A stretch of DNA of 64,000 nucleotides from Diphasiastrum complanatum (taxonomy: Eukaryota > Streptophyta > Lycopodiopsida > Lycopodiales > Lycopodiaceae): NCBI GenBank assembly GCA_029204225.1, contig CM055110.1, forward strand, positions 47,652,921 through 47,716,920, read 5' to 3'. The stretch's first letter is position 1, and each line of letters starts with the position of its first letter. The position numbers were made by a program, and so were the translations under genes. This document shows positions 1-11,391 of the stretch, piece by piece. Under the pieces are notes generated by a model. That model worked only from the letters and a program-made list of their open reading frames with translations, was not told the origin of the DNA and did no database searches.

Positions 1-222
1 AGAGCAGAGTCGGAACGCGTCCCATAGCGGGGACCAAATTGCCATGCAGCGGTACCTCACAAAAACTAGATTGTATATATGTTCTTTGCTTTGTGTACAT
101 ACACTTATACATATTTTTTTTGGGGATTGTGTGTGCTCTCTTCTTACAAGTTAATGTATCAAAGTGATTGCCATTAGGCTGTGTAAAGTTGTTTTTTTAA
201 ATTGCTAGAACGATCCTTGACA
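1..222 (+). mobile_element. 3' part of an LTR (unassigned retroelement)
   Basis: This stretch ends in CA immediately before a good initiator-Met tRNA primer-binding site, which is how a 5' LTR meets the internal region of a Ty1/copia element. The left end of the LTR lies outside the window or is not recognisable, so its length is unknown. No TATA box was singled out. The call rests on the junction and primer site only. No matching second LTR was seen in the window. Confidence 0.4.
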
Positions 223-234
223 TGGTATTAGAGC
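223..234 (+). promoter_or_regulatory. Primer-binding site, tRNA-iMet type
   Basis: The twelve bases TGGTATTAGAGC differ at one position from the TGGTATCAGAGC primer site at 9,602 and 18,785. They sit one step after a terminal CA. In plant copia elements this site pairs with the 3' end of initiator methionine tRNA. Confidence 0.5.
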
Positions 235-667
235 TCGGGATAGATGCAGTTTGACAAAAGTTGAAAACCAAATGCTTGGAGAATTCGAAGAATCGGGATC
301 CGATAGGCTTAGCAATCACTTGAATCAACTGGTCAGGGAGTCGATTGAGTTGAATACGGACATCTATTTGTCCCAATTGTGTCAACTTTAGGAAAATTAG
401 AAGTGTTAAATTGTAAGTCTCTTCGAAAGAGCAGGTTTTGGAGTGTTATCACTCCATTCTCAATCGATTCCTCACCAATTGGCAATATGTTAGCCATAGC
501 TAGGGTTTGAAGCCAAGAATATAAGTCAAATTTTGAATATGTAAAATCCTACAAGAAGTTGCCCAGGTAGTGTGACCAGGCTAGTGAGAGGGCGTGGACA
601 GCCATATTGAGTGCTGGGTGCAAAAAGGATTTCATCAAAGGTGCAACAAATCCCAAGAAGCCATAGC

Positions 668-669
<2 letters not shown>

Positions 670-759
<90 letters not shown>
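670..759. repeat. (GA)45 microsatellite
   Basis: Uninterrupted GA dinucleotide run of 90 bases. Any reading frames through it are Arg-Glu or Ser-Leu artefacts. Confidence 0.97.
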
Positions 760-762
<3 letters not shown>

Positions 763-1517
763 TCGTGCCCTCCAGAGCAAGTGGAGTGATAGTGTTGGAA
801 CTGGTTAGCGGCTATACTAATTCACTTTGAGACGCGAAGAGAATTGGGACACTCTATCACTATCAACGGACATGATTAACTCAATTGCGGTCGATGTAGG
901 TAGTTGGATCTAAACAAGCCATTAGATGCAAGAGAATAAAAGAATTTGAATAGTTGAAGGGGTTGGAAGGGCAAACATCCATGCAAATTTATTAAAAACT
1001 TTTAGGTTGAAAAGGACCTTGAAGTTCAAATTCGTTTGGAAGGTGTAATTGATTCAAGGGAGAAAGATAGAGTAATTTTTTCAAAAGCCCATAACTTTTG
1101 GTCTAAAGCTCTATTTAATGCCATCCAAAAGCAAAAAGTCTTTAAATTAAGGGCAAAAAAAGGTTGTACCTTGCAAGTACAATTTCACTTGGATAGAGTT
1201 ATCATCGTTTCGCAGAGAAAGTGCGTCAAGGGGCAAAACATACCATTTCAGGAGCAAGGTAGTACTGTACCTTCTCCATGAATTTCAAGTGCATTTTGTT
1301 GAAATTTTTCTTGTGCGGTAAGAAGCACTTATTGGCTCCGACAATCCATGTCCATGTCGTGCAGGAACTATGCTTGTTTGGCATTGATGTTGTGCCGGTT
1401 CTTTTTCAAAGGTATTTTTTTTCTCAAATTCTTATGGCATCGTGGCGTCGAACTGTTCGGAGATGGAACAACATGGGCGACCCTAATGGTCTCTGGTGCT
1501 ACTTTGGCTTGATTTTG
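760..1517. other. No gene seen
   Basis: Between the GA microsatellite and the decayed minus-strand gene there are only short open frames without recognisable motifs. The last part, from about 1,400, may be the degraded 3' end of that gene. Confidence 0.5.
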
Positions 1518-2689
1518 CTAATCTGTCTGGAATGAGGAATAAAAAATTGTCGAACTATCATGGCACTGTTTGAATCCTTCTCTAGGGGATTGGGGATCAA
1601 AGGGCCCTGGGCTCTTGGACATTTCAAAAATCTCATTTGGCCCCAAAGGGTTGGAATCATCGAACATGTCCATGAAAGCCTAGGTGCTTGGTGAGATCGC
1701 TCAAGTTTGTGGGGGTGAGGCGGCTTGAGTAGTTGTGATTGGAATGGTGGATCCAATGGTCACAGACTGACCCTGTGAGGAAACGGAGTCTAGAAAAGCA
1801 TCAATGGATTGGGGGATATGAAGTTCAGTGTGAATCGCAATAGGGGGAAGAAGCACAGCTGAAGAGGTTTGCTTAGTATGGCAACGTGACGCGGGTGGCG
1901 AGTCAGGAATGACGAATTCACTGCGCCCACGACGATGACTATGAGAACTTGAAGCTTGGTGTGACGACTCGACCGGTGTGTCTTCATCCACTGATAACAC
2001 GGCATCAGAAATAAACCCATGGATTTTATTATCAAGGTATGAAACAACAAGGGAGGAGAGAAGAGAATTAGCAGCAAACTGTTGTTTGGTATTTTCTTGA
2101 TGGCTCTCTTCATTTCTCCAAGTACCGTTTCGTATCAGTTATAGGGCTTCAAGGTTCCAAATCCTATCTTGTAGTGGGACTCTACGATGCGATGCAAGAT
2201 CTGAAAAGAGATACACTCCTTCCTGAGGTTTCCAACCAGTAGGTGGGCGGTAGCACGGATGGTAGGTTCTCGGATGGATTCAAGTAGGTAACCGTCATTA
2301 GTCCAATGTAAGTCATCAGTGGTATCGATGAAAAGTTTTGTTACACTCTTAACGTGCTTGTGATTAGCCGCAGGCTCTTTGCTTGAAGATATCCCCATGG
2401 TTGCAAGGGCGGCCTCAGTTACGCGCACCTTGTGTGTAGCGATCTGGTAGGTGATGTAAAATTTAGACTTGGCCTCGGTCCATGTGCTAAAGGCCATGGT
2501 GGTAAAACCTATATTAATTTTTCCAAAAAAGATGCGCTCGTGGATCCCCATTGCAGTGAACAAAGGCTTAACAAGGTTCATCCATTGAGACATCATGCTT
2601 GTGCTAGGGAGTATTATGATGTCCATCTTGGTTGGAATGCCACGATGAATATCATAGTGCAGAGACTGGCTGGTATCAGTAGAAGACAT
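1518..2689 (-). pseudogene. Unrecognised decayed protein gene
   Basis: A minus-strand coding-like stretch of roughly 390 codons. It opens with MSSTDTSQSLHYDIH at 2,689. That start is preferred because the upstream frame is hydrophobic and looks non-coding. The first ~185 codons are open to 2,135. A frameshift then leads into a second frame with a Ser/His/Pro-rich region (ESSHQASSSHSHRRGR). It continues past a TGA and a TAG into DMFDDSNPLGPNEIFEM and ends at a TAG at 1,518-1,520. The internal stops are those expected from CGA or CAG by C-to-T change. The layout, a folded N-terminal half followed by a low-complexity tail, would suit a retroelement gag-like or transposon accessory protein, but no family was recognised. 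It lies inside or beside the LTR element whose primer site is at 223, in the opposite orientation. Confidence 0.45.
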
Positions 2690-3015
2690 GATGAGAAAAA
2701 GTAGAAAACTAAAGGAAATTGGTGCAAGAGTGTATCGGAAATCAGTGTAGAAAGTTTGGAAAGTTTTGGTCTCTGTAAAATCTTGCAAGAGCTTCGCTAG
2801 CACAATTGAGAAGTGAAATCGAATTTTGCCATTTTATAGGTTGATTTGGAGGGTCCATTACACAATGTAGTAGTTTGGCTATTTAGTCTTGGACAAAAAT
2901 CTATAGGCAACAAAAATAAACTGACAAGGTGTTGGATCATTCTGGTTGAACTGGATGATCTGTGAAGAAACATTAAATTTCTACTTTAAAGCTTTAGTAT
3001 TTTTTTTGTCGTAGA

Positions 3016-4414
3016 TCAAGGCCATGGAAGACTAAATGAGTTTCATGAAGCAAAACAAAGTGTGGACTCTCGAGCCACTACCAGCCGACAGAAAGACTGT
3101 CAAGTGTAAGTGGGTCTACAAGCATAAGTATGGACTAGACGACAATGTACTAAGATACAAAGTCAGACTAGTTGCAAAAGGTTTTTCATAGAAGTATGAC
3201 ATTGACTATACAGAGATCTTTTCTCATGTTATGAAGTACACATCTCTATGCATATTATTTGCATATGCAGCTGCTGCCTATGATCTGAAGGTCCACATTG
3301 TAGACAATAAAACAACATTTCTACATGGCGAGCTCAATGAAGTAGTCTACATGGACTAGCCACCAGGTTTTTTTTGCGAGCCACTTGCTGACTATGTCTG
3401 CAGAATGCACATAAACATCTATGGACTGAAATAGTCTGCCAGATAGTGGTATAAGAAAAATGATCATGCTCTCAAATCCGTAGGCTTCCAACCTTTGAGA
3501 CTGACTGCAACGTTTATGTGAAAGTCATAAATGGAGAGATCATCATAATCAATGTCTATGTAGATGACACGCTGATTCTGTCACGGAGCGACAACCTGAT
3601 TGCGTAGGTGAAGGCAGATATTTTGAGGCACTTCGAAATATCAGACCTAGGAGAAGCAAAATGCTACTTGAGTTTACAGATTGTCAGAGACCTTTAAGCC
3701 TGTAAATTGTATCTACACCAGTCAAGATACATTCAGAAGGTCATTGATGGCTTCGACATGACACATTTTAAGGGGGTAAATAATCCAATGGTTCCTGACA
3801 TAGTGCTGACAAATGAAGACTGTCCCGGAGACAAAGCAGAACGACAAGCAATGGAGCATAAGCCTTACAGAAGGTTTATAAGTTCTTTGATGTACTTGGC
3901 AGACAATACGCGACCAAACATTGCTTATGTAGTGTTCAGATTGAGCCAATTTAATATTAATCTAGGGCCAACACATTGGAAAATTGCCAAGAGGATCCTG
4001 CAATACCTGCAAAACACAAAGGACTATGGCCTATGCTTTGTCAAGATGCCAGATTCAACATTGAATCGTACAGTGATGCAAGCTAGGGCATTTTTGAAAG
4101 ATGATAGTAAAAGCGTCTCAGGAGGATGCACCATAGCAGCCGATACAACTGTTATCTAGTCAACAAAAAGCAGACAATAACTGCCCAATCATCCTGTGAG
4201 ATAGAATATGTTGCTGCAGCCAAAATGACCAATGAGCTGACATGGATCAGACAGTTCCTAGATGGACTATGATAGAGCATCGATGAACCGTTGATTCTGC
4301 ACATGGACAACACCTCTGCTATTCATCTGACAAAAGATCTAGTGTTTTATTCCAGAACGAAGCACATTGCCATCAAGTATCAATCGATTACAGATTTGGT
4401 TGAGAACACGCGCT
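3016..4414 (+). pseudogene. Ty1/copia pol relic (reverse transcriptase and RNase H)
   Basis: The plus strand carries the copia RT-RNase H order with many stops and frameshifts. It has the linker motif KTVKCKWVYKHKYG, then LVAKGFS, a damaged FLHGELNEVVYM segment, YVDDTL (the catalytic YVDD, near 3,558-3,575), the connection region SRYIQKVIDGFD, and RNase H pieces SSCEIEYVAAAK and MDNTSAIHLTKD. The longest open part is 150 codons (3,707-4,156). Gag, protease and integrase are absent, and no LTRs were found next to it. The gag relics at 18,991 and 35,496 belong to a copia type with a similar pol in other plants, so this may be a dispersed piece of family C, but that link is inferred. Confidence 0.88.
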
Positions 4415-4639
4415 GATTTGGAAAACAGACAACGCTCAAGAAAGAACTTCTAATGTATACTCGATTTTGATAATAAGGACGAGTTACATCTTCTCTACTC
4501 AATGTGCAAACTCTGAATGTTGTGATGCTTGTTCAATTTTTCAAAAGATATGTTTCCCTGTCATTAGACATTGTTTGTTGTTTCATAAACTCATTATCAT
4601 GTTAGCAAAAGCTATCTGCGGTTCGGAGGATAATTGATT

Positions 4640-6000
4640 GCGTCCTGAGGTAGTAGCCTTATCCAATAGATCGGCTTCATTTGAGTTCCAACCGGAAATG
4701 TTGCCTAATCAGGAACACACTCGGATTTTCTCAGAGCAACTCGATTGTTCGGCCTACGGTTTCCAACAATCTGGCTGCCAAAACTTGCGTAATCGGCTGC
4801 CATTCACCATAGTGTCGAATCTTTGTCCATCCAAATGTTCTAAAATAACCGCTCCATAGTTCAATATTTCTTTCATCTTATATGATCCTTTATCCATGAA
4901 CTTCAATTTATCTTTAATCAGTTTTGTCTTATACATTAATGCTAGCCTTCTCCTTCTGATCTTTTTTGTATAATCAGCGATCGTGCCATGCAGTGGGCTT
5001 TCTCTGCTGCTAATGCATGAACTGCCATCAATCTAGTTTCACAAAGTTTTTGTAAAGCCTCATGATGCATCTGTAAGGATTTCACATCGTCCAACCATTC
5101 CCTTGCTGCTATGCATAGGGATGATACTAAAAATTCAATTAGCATAACTGCATCTTGATCATAGACAAGTTGGAATGGCGGTTGATTCTTACTACTTTTG
5201 TAAGCTGTCTTGAATGCCCATAACGCTGCATAAAGTTTATGTTCTCAATCAAAACGACTTGCTTCAATCGTTTTTATCATAATATCGCGATAAAATTGGA
5301 TATAAAGATTTATAATTTTGTCGTGTAGGACGACGTGCTCGTTGATAAACATCACATGACTGAATATATTTTTATTTATCTTTATGAAGTGTAGGTCACC
5401 AACATCCTAATTTTAAAAGTTTGCGAACAGTGATATCTGTTGAAAAAGGTCCTCTGCCCATGCCATCATGTGAAAGCATAATAAGTACAGGTAATTTATG
5501 TGACAAAACACATCTTCACAAAATATCATCCATTCCTCGACGATACAATTGTCCCAGCAATCAATTGATAAGATTGTGCTTTATGAATCAATTGTCTCTT
5601 TTGTATTTTTATCAAGGAATCATTCGGTTGGCTTAGCATCAGATATTCAACAATATTGACTGCGCACTCAAATACTACTTCAACATAAAATAACGCAACA
5701 TTTGGTAGTTCATCATCCACTTCAGCATCAACTCGTGTTGATTCAATTCTTGAAACATGATTAACCAGATAATGTTACCTTTTTGAACCACAACTCGAAA
5801 ATCAACTTCGGTCAATAAAAGTAGCCATCTTGCAATATGTCTCGTGTTACATGTCTTGTTCACCAAATAAAGTAACGGTTGATGATTAGTATAAAATGCA
5901 AAATGCGTTGCCAATAGATAATGTCGAAACTTCTTAATAGAAAAAGTCATGGCCAACGCTTCGCGTTTGGTTGTCGAATAATTCTTTTCCGGATCTTAAG
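4640..6000 (-). pseudogene. Ty3/gypsy pol relic (RNase H to integrase)
   Basis: Read on the minus strand from 6,000 downwards this follows gypsy pol. First comes RNase H with FSIKKFRHYLLATHF and HQPLLYLVNKTCNT (5,956-5,820). Next is the linker DDELPNVALFYVEV (5,720), then the integrase zinc-finger region with SCDVYQRARRPTRQNY. The integrase C-terminal part follows, with AAREWLDDVKSLQMHHEAL (5,145-4,942) and GAVILEHLDGQRFDTMVNG (4,936-4,754). Each block is in a different frame, so the gene is dead. The RT, protease and gag are missing. The same gypsy type recurs in plus orientation at 26,435. Confidence 0.85.
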
Positions 6001-6319
6001 TTGTCTGCTTGCAAACTTGATAAGATAATCTTTCTTGTATTCACCTGATTGCGTCAAAACTGATCCAATAGCATGTTTCGATGCATTACTATGAACATGA
6101 AACTCAATTGTCCAAATTGGAGCTCGTAGTATCGATGTTGAAGATAATTTTTTTTATAAGGCCAGCTAATACCCATTTTAAAGTTTTTTGGATGGAGAAA
6201 ATTCCACATCATCATTTAAAAAAAAATCAAAAGTTCCATGTCATCAATTTTTAAATAATGACATGTCATTTTTAATTGATGATGATGTGTCTATTTTTTA
6301 TTCATCACGTACACTGTTT

Positions 6320-6377
6320 ACACGTCTAGGGTCTCTCTCTCTCATGTGTGTCTCGCGATACCTCTCCCTCTCCCTGA

Positions 6378-6446
<69 letters not shown>

Positions 6447-6562
6447 CTTCGACTCTTCTCTGCTCGTCTCTCTCTCTCACACACTCCCTCCCCGACTGTT
6501 CTCGTGTGCAGCACTCCCTCCCCCACTCTTCTCGCTTGCAGCATCTCGTGAGGTGAGTATAG
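6320..6562 (+). other. Pyrimidine-rich leader-like region with possible splice donor
   Basis: This stretch is unusually C/T-rich and richer in GC than its surroundings. It ends with CTCGTGAG followed by GTGAGTATAG, an excellent match to a plant 5' splice donor. A telo-box-like TAGGGTTTAG follows shortly after. Plant 5' untranslated regions often look like this, so it could be the remains of a gene's first, non-coding exon. No downstream coding exon could be connected to it. Confidence 0.25.
6377..6443. repeat. Compound (CT)n(CA)n microsatellite
   Basis: CT run at about 6,377-6,400 passes without interruption into a CA run to 6,443. It sits in a pyrimidine-rich stretch (6,330-6,540) that ends in a sequence resembling a splice donor. 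Confidence 0.95.
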
Positions 6563-7799
6563 TGAATGCTGACTGAGTTTCTAGGGTTTAGTGTATACGA
6601 TTTTTTGTATTGTGATGTTTATGCTGGTAAACGACGCTCGCAGAAATAAGTCTTGAATTTTGAAAGTCCAAGGATCGAATCGTCAGCGCCTTTTCCTTGG
6701 TAATAACTCATGCTTTTGCTTTTGGATTTTACTTGCAAAATTCTTTTGGTGGAAAGGAGGTTTCTTTATCCAGAAATTAGAGTGAGCTTCCACTATTAAG
6801 CAATGGCATTTTAGGACATGAACAGTCGAGATATTTCTTGTCGACGATTTCAGATCCATTGCCTTCAGCATTTTATTTGTGTATTGAATGGCCATCTATT
6901 TTTATCTTTGCTTTTTATTCCAATCTAGATCATTTCATCTCAACTTATGCTCCAACTATTGATATGCGGCTTCGCTTTTCATCATGATCATGGCCGACGT
7001 TAATACTTAATTGAGAGGCGTCTGCTTCTCTACATGGATTGTGAGAAAAGTGTGAGAGCTATTGCTCAACACGCTGATGTGAACCCCATTGTTATTCGCA
7101 CAGATGTGATTTGTTATCTCAAAGCGTCCTTGGTTTTACAAACTATTTTTTGTTCTTGAAGATGTGTTTTGAACATGTTAGCTCTTGTCCAGTCACCACA
7201 TGTTATATTTCTGTGAATTAGTTGTTGATGGATTTAATAAGATCTTCAAGTTGGATGGGACGATTCTATAGTTTGGAACGGGCTAGTCAAGGAGAATATA
7301 CAATTTTTTTCCACTTATGAAAGACACCGAGCGAATAGAGATGATCTCTTTTCTAGTCAAGCTTTGATTGCCGCGAGGGCTAAGTTGCACTGTCGAAAGC
7401 AAAGAAACGAAAATTCAATATCATCAAATCCTCCTAACTGACTGTGATCTGATCGTCAGGCATCATGATAGGGTACGCAGTTGACAGATAAGCGGCTTGT
7501 AACTGCGCTTCTGTATCGTCGTTGTTGTGTTTCTAGTAAAACTGAATATCTACATGGTAAACTATCCTCTACATGTTAGAGGCGTTATGACAGCTTGTGT
7601 ACATGAACATGTGTAGAAGCTGAAATTTAACTTAAATAGATCTCTCCAGCAAATCACTTTATTGCCATTTATGCTTCCAAAAATCCTAAAAATGTACCCT
7701 AACCCTAAATCAACCCTAGCTCTATATCTAAAACAACATTACTTCCTGATTGACGAAGTTTTTGATTGCTCAGAACACTAACGGAGGATGGCTCAAAAT

Positions 7800-7802
<3 letters not shown>
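6563..7802. other. No confident gene
   Basis: Mostly unstructured. One 50-codon open stretch (about 7,004-7,160, plus strand, containing MDCEKSVRAIAQHADVNP) looks protein-like but is bounded by stops and matches no family known to me. A telo-box-like ACCCTAACCCTAAA occurs near 7,690. Confidence 0.4.

Positions 7803-7886
<84 letters not shown>
7803..7886. repeat. (TC)42 microsatellite
   Basis: Uninterrupted 84-base TC run, followed by about 170 bases of imperfect CT-rich sequence. Confidence 0.97.
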
Positions 7887-7890
<4 letters not shown>

Positions 7891-8059
7891 GGACGAAAGC
7901 TCTCTCAGCTCTCTTTTATCTCTCGCTCTGCTGGGTGTAGTGTGTCTCTTGCTGCCCACGGATCATTACTCACCTATGCGCTGAATCAGTGCTCTCTTCT
8001 GCTCCTCGAATCTCTCTCAGATTGCTCTTTTGTCCTCCTTTGCTCTATCCTGAACTAGC

Positions 8060-8954
8060 ACAATCTTTTGTTAAATTTTGGACAAATTCCTACCTAAATG
8101 GAGGAGATATGTACAAAAATATACTTGCTTTGAAAAAATTGGTCATATTCATTGTCTGCTGATTTATTGTTCAGAGTTGAATGGGTTGCAGTTCACATGA
8201 ATTTTCCCTAAACGCATGAGAAATTAGAATCTATAGATGATAAAGTTTCTTGTACTTTTCATGGGAGAGAGAGAGCTGGCAGAATCACTTTTTTTTTAGA
8301 ATGTTTTTTTAATGTTGTGGACTCAGTTTTGGTCTCCGATTCATCACTGTAACCAAGTTACAAAACCTAAATTAACTTGTGCTACTTTTCGTCAGTTTTA
8401 CCAGACTTTTCTATTCTGCAATCAGTTAAAGGCTTCTCTTTCATGAGTACAAGGCATCAAGATCAAGTTTATGTTTAATAACTAGTATTTACATTTTTTT
8501 TTAAGCTCAAATTTGGTTGAAAGATGTAAATTGTTTTGTCATTGTTATTTGAACTTTTGGTATGTTGAAGATGATTAGTCATAGAACCCAAAAAGTTAGA
8601 AGAGCTAAAGAGACTCCTTTGTTTCTAGTTTATTGTATTACTCATCAATTTTTGTTTATGTAATAAGATGGTTGGTATTGGTTTTAATGTGTCTTTATTT
8701 TCCATTTCGTTTCTTTAGGTTCTCTTGGGAGTCGTCATTTTGGCCAAGGGATTCTTTATTTTCTCAAAATATAGTGTTGGGGGTCCAATGAGATCATAGC
8801 AAAAGCAAAGCTTGTTAAATAACATTTTTTAATCTTTTATGTTTTATGTTTGTTCTATATAGATTTATTTTCTTCTTGTGGCTCAAATGTTTATAACGTA
8901 TAAAAAAACAACCTAAGCAAAAAATATTTTTTTTATTGAAAAGTATGTGTAGAT
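8060..8954. other. AT-rich, no gene seen
   Basis: Low-complexity AT-rich sequence between the CT-rich block and the 5' LTR of the copia element. No coding motif, RNA gene or repeat was recognised. Confidence 0.6.
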
Positions 8955-9601
8955 TGTGAAAGATTCAACTAGTTTCATCAAATTTTGCAATATTTTCATA
9001 TTTGGCATATTGAGTCCAAAACTTGTTTTAGACTTAGAGGTTGACTTTTCAAAGTTCGTTAGTCTAGATTTCATTTGAATAAACACTTTTTGAAAGTGGG
9101 GAAAAGTTAGAATACGAGTTTGAGTAGATTCAGTTTGAATAGTTGGGTACATTGAATCTAGACCCAAAATTAGTAGGGTTAGCATTTTGGTGGGAAAGTC
9201 AAGTGGCCAAATAGGGTTTGGACCTACTATAAAAGGATGTAACTCGTGGAGGGAGTGATCTTCTCTCTTCTCTATCTCATTTCATGCTTATACATGGTTC
9301 TCTTGGGTTCTACTATCCATTGGTGCACTATCTTGGTGATTGCTTGCAATTCTGTGTAGAATGATCTATATTTGTTATTTTTGGATCCACACGTGTGAAA
9401 TACAGTAGCTTGCTGGTTTTGTATGGACAACAACTATAAATAATCATTTCATTCAAGTTTGATCAAGTTCTATTGGTGTTTGCATCTCAATTTATGTGTA
9501 GATGCTAATTTTTTTACATTGGTGAAATTGGTAGTGTATTTATCTTTCTAACCAAAGATCATTCAAGTAGATTGGATCTTAAGAATATGAAATCTTTCAC
9601 A
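8955..9601 (+). repeat. 5' LTR of family A copia
   Basis: 647 bp, TG...CA. A promoter-like TATAAAA lies at 9,228-9,234. A CACGTG core (within CCACACGTGTG) lies in the second half. Its length matches the 3' LTR and the LTR at 23,522 exactly. Confidence 0.95.
9228..9234 (+). promoter_or_regulatory. LTR TATA box
   Basis: TATAAAA in the middle of the LTR, about 55 bases before a CT-rich stretch. It is conserved in the 3' LTR at 14,357-14,363 and in the related LTR copies. It is the likely start signal for genomic RNA of the element. Confidence 0.7.
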
Positions 9602-9613
9602 TGGTATCAGAGC
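9602..9613 (+). promoter_or_regulatory. Primer-binding site, tRNA-iMet type
   Basis: TGGTATCAGAGC directly follows the terminal CA of the 5' LTR. This is the standard copia primer site, complementary to the 3' end of initiator methionine tRNA. Confidence 0.92.
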
Positions 9614-10201
9614 TTGTGTTTCAGGTTATGAAGGAGAAAATCAGATCTATCAATGATTTGGTGAAGATATCAAGTCTAGAGCATGCTAGAGAGGATTCTA
9701 CACCAAAATCGGATTTTTTGCTTTTGTAGATTGGATCTTTTGTAGATCAAAACACTAAATAGGTCAATATACCTGTTCAATTCTGATTTGTGAATTCACA
9801 TACTGGATTTGGTCGATTTTTGGACCATTGGTTCAGCCTAAGTGGTGGCTTATAGATTGCATATCAAATTTTCAGCATTTGCATGTAGATTTGGAATAGT
9901 CAATTTTTTGTGATTTTGTCAAAAACCTAATTTTGATTGGATCTCTAGATAGTGAGGTTGCTAGACTTCATTTGAGTGTGTTTCAATCTTAGGAAGTGGC
10001 AAAAGTCATTAGATTGAGGATAGATCATAGGTTGATCAAGATTCCATGATTCTATGCGTTGATTTGCTTGGATAAGTGCTAGAAGAGAATTTGTGAGATA
10101 CTTTCAAATCTTGGTGATTTCTTTTAAAAGCATTTGTTGTTGTTCAAAGGAGTGCTTTGTGCATTGAAGCAGGTTGAAAGAGAAGATCGGGTCATTGCTA
10201 C
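9614..10201 (+). other. Untranslated leader of family A copia
   Basis: About 590 bases between primer site and gag start, with no open frame of note. Packaging signals would be expected here but none can be recognised by eye. Confidence 0.7.
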
Positions 10202-11371
10202 ATGGCAACCTCAATTGGAGTCATGTTGGAAGTCAATGATAGGCTTACCTCAAGTAACTATTCATTGTGGAAAGTGAGGATGAAGTCACTTCTTGAGATG
10301 AATGATGTTTTGGATATTGTTGTAGGTTTGGAAGAGAGACCAGCAACACAACAAGATCAATTGAGGTATGACAAGAGGGCCAAGAAGGCTCTACACATGA
10401 TAAAGATGAATGTTACCAATGAACTTCTCAAAGAAATTGGTAAGTGCACATCATCTTTGGAAGCTTGAAATTCATTGAAGAAACTTTATGAATCCAAGTC
10501 TACTTCTAGAGTGCTGACTCTAAGAAGACAAATTTTTTCTTGTTTGCAAAAGAATGAAGAGAGTCCAAGTACTTTTGTTTTGAGAATGAAAGCATTGAAT
10601 GATGAGTTAGCTTGCATAAATGAAAGCATTAAGGAAGGAGAGCTTATTCAAGTGATTCTTAATGGCTTGTTGGATGTTCATGCTAACACTGTTCAAAGTA
10701 TTGCTATTCAAAAGAATTTTCCAAGTTTGATGGATCTTCAAGAGATCTTGATCAATGAGGAATATAGGCTTCAAGCAAGAGGTGGATCTACATCGACACT
10801 TCAAGAGGATGCTATGTTCACAAAGGGAAAAATCAAAAGTAAGTGGTCTAAAGGGCAAGATCAAGTGGATGCTTTTTCAAGTGGCAAAAAGAAGGATAGA
10901 TCAAAGCTCAAGTGCTTCTATTGTGGCATCAAAGAACACTTTGCAAGTGAGTGTTACAAGAATAAGAGAGATCAAGGAGACAAGCAAGGTAATCTTACTG
11001 TTGGTGAGGATGGTTTGGATGTTCAAGATGCAAATGATGATGCTTTTGTGATGTCTTCATGTATGCTTGCTAATGATGGAGATCTAAATCCTTGGTGGAT
11101 TGACAGTGGAGCAAGTTCACACATGACCTTTCACAAAGAGTACTTCACTTCTCTGTTGGCATATGGCGATGACAAGAGGGTGATCTACACGGCCAATGAT
11201 GGTGAGTGTGCAATCAAAGGGATTGGCACAATTCCTATCTCTCTCTCTACAAATAGGAATGTTCATTTGGAGAATGTCTTGTTTATTCCATCTATTACCA
11301 AGAATTTTCTTAGTGTGAGTCAAATGCCAAGTAAGGGCCTCAAGGTGGAGTTTGATGAAGATGTTATCTGA
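10202..11371 (+). pseudogene. gag: Copia family A gag and protease, interrupted
   Basis: The gag starts at ATG 10,202 (MATSIGVMLEVNDRLTSSNY, the usual copia gag opening) and runs 88 codons to a TGA at 10,466. The reading continues in frame as NSLKKLYESKST, so the stop replaces a tryptophan codon (TGG to TGA). The capsid region continues to a CCHC zinc knuckle, CFYCGIKEHFASEC (10,912-10,953), which binds RNA in this family. The aspartic protease active site DSGASSH follows at about 11,102. At 11,366-11,371 a one-base shift throws the reading into TGA. The next motif (LIKRKDVLIGKGK) lies in another frame. One nonsense codon and one frameshift therefore separate gag from integrase. Confidence 0.93.
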
Positions 11372-11391
11372 TCAAAAGGAAGGATGTCTTG

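Noticed and set aside
526-830. Ser-Leu and Arg-Glu repeat proteins over microsatellites (also at 6,188-6,576, 7,750-8,058, 21,531-21,740, 34,452-34,790)
   Set aside because: Frames created by dinucleotide repeats; no protein motif outside the repeat.
6990-7160. Start codon in good context (ATCATGGCC) near 6,989 as a gene start
   Set aside because: The frame ends within six codons, and the longer protein-like frame nearby has a stop directly upstream.
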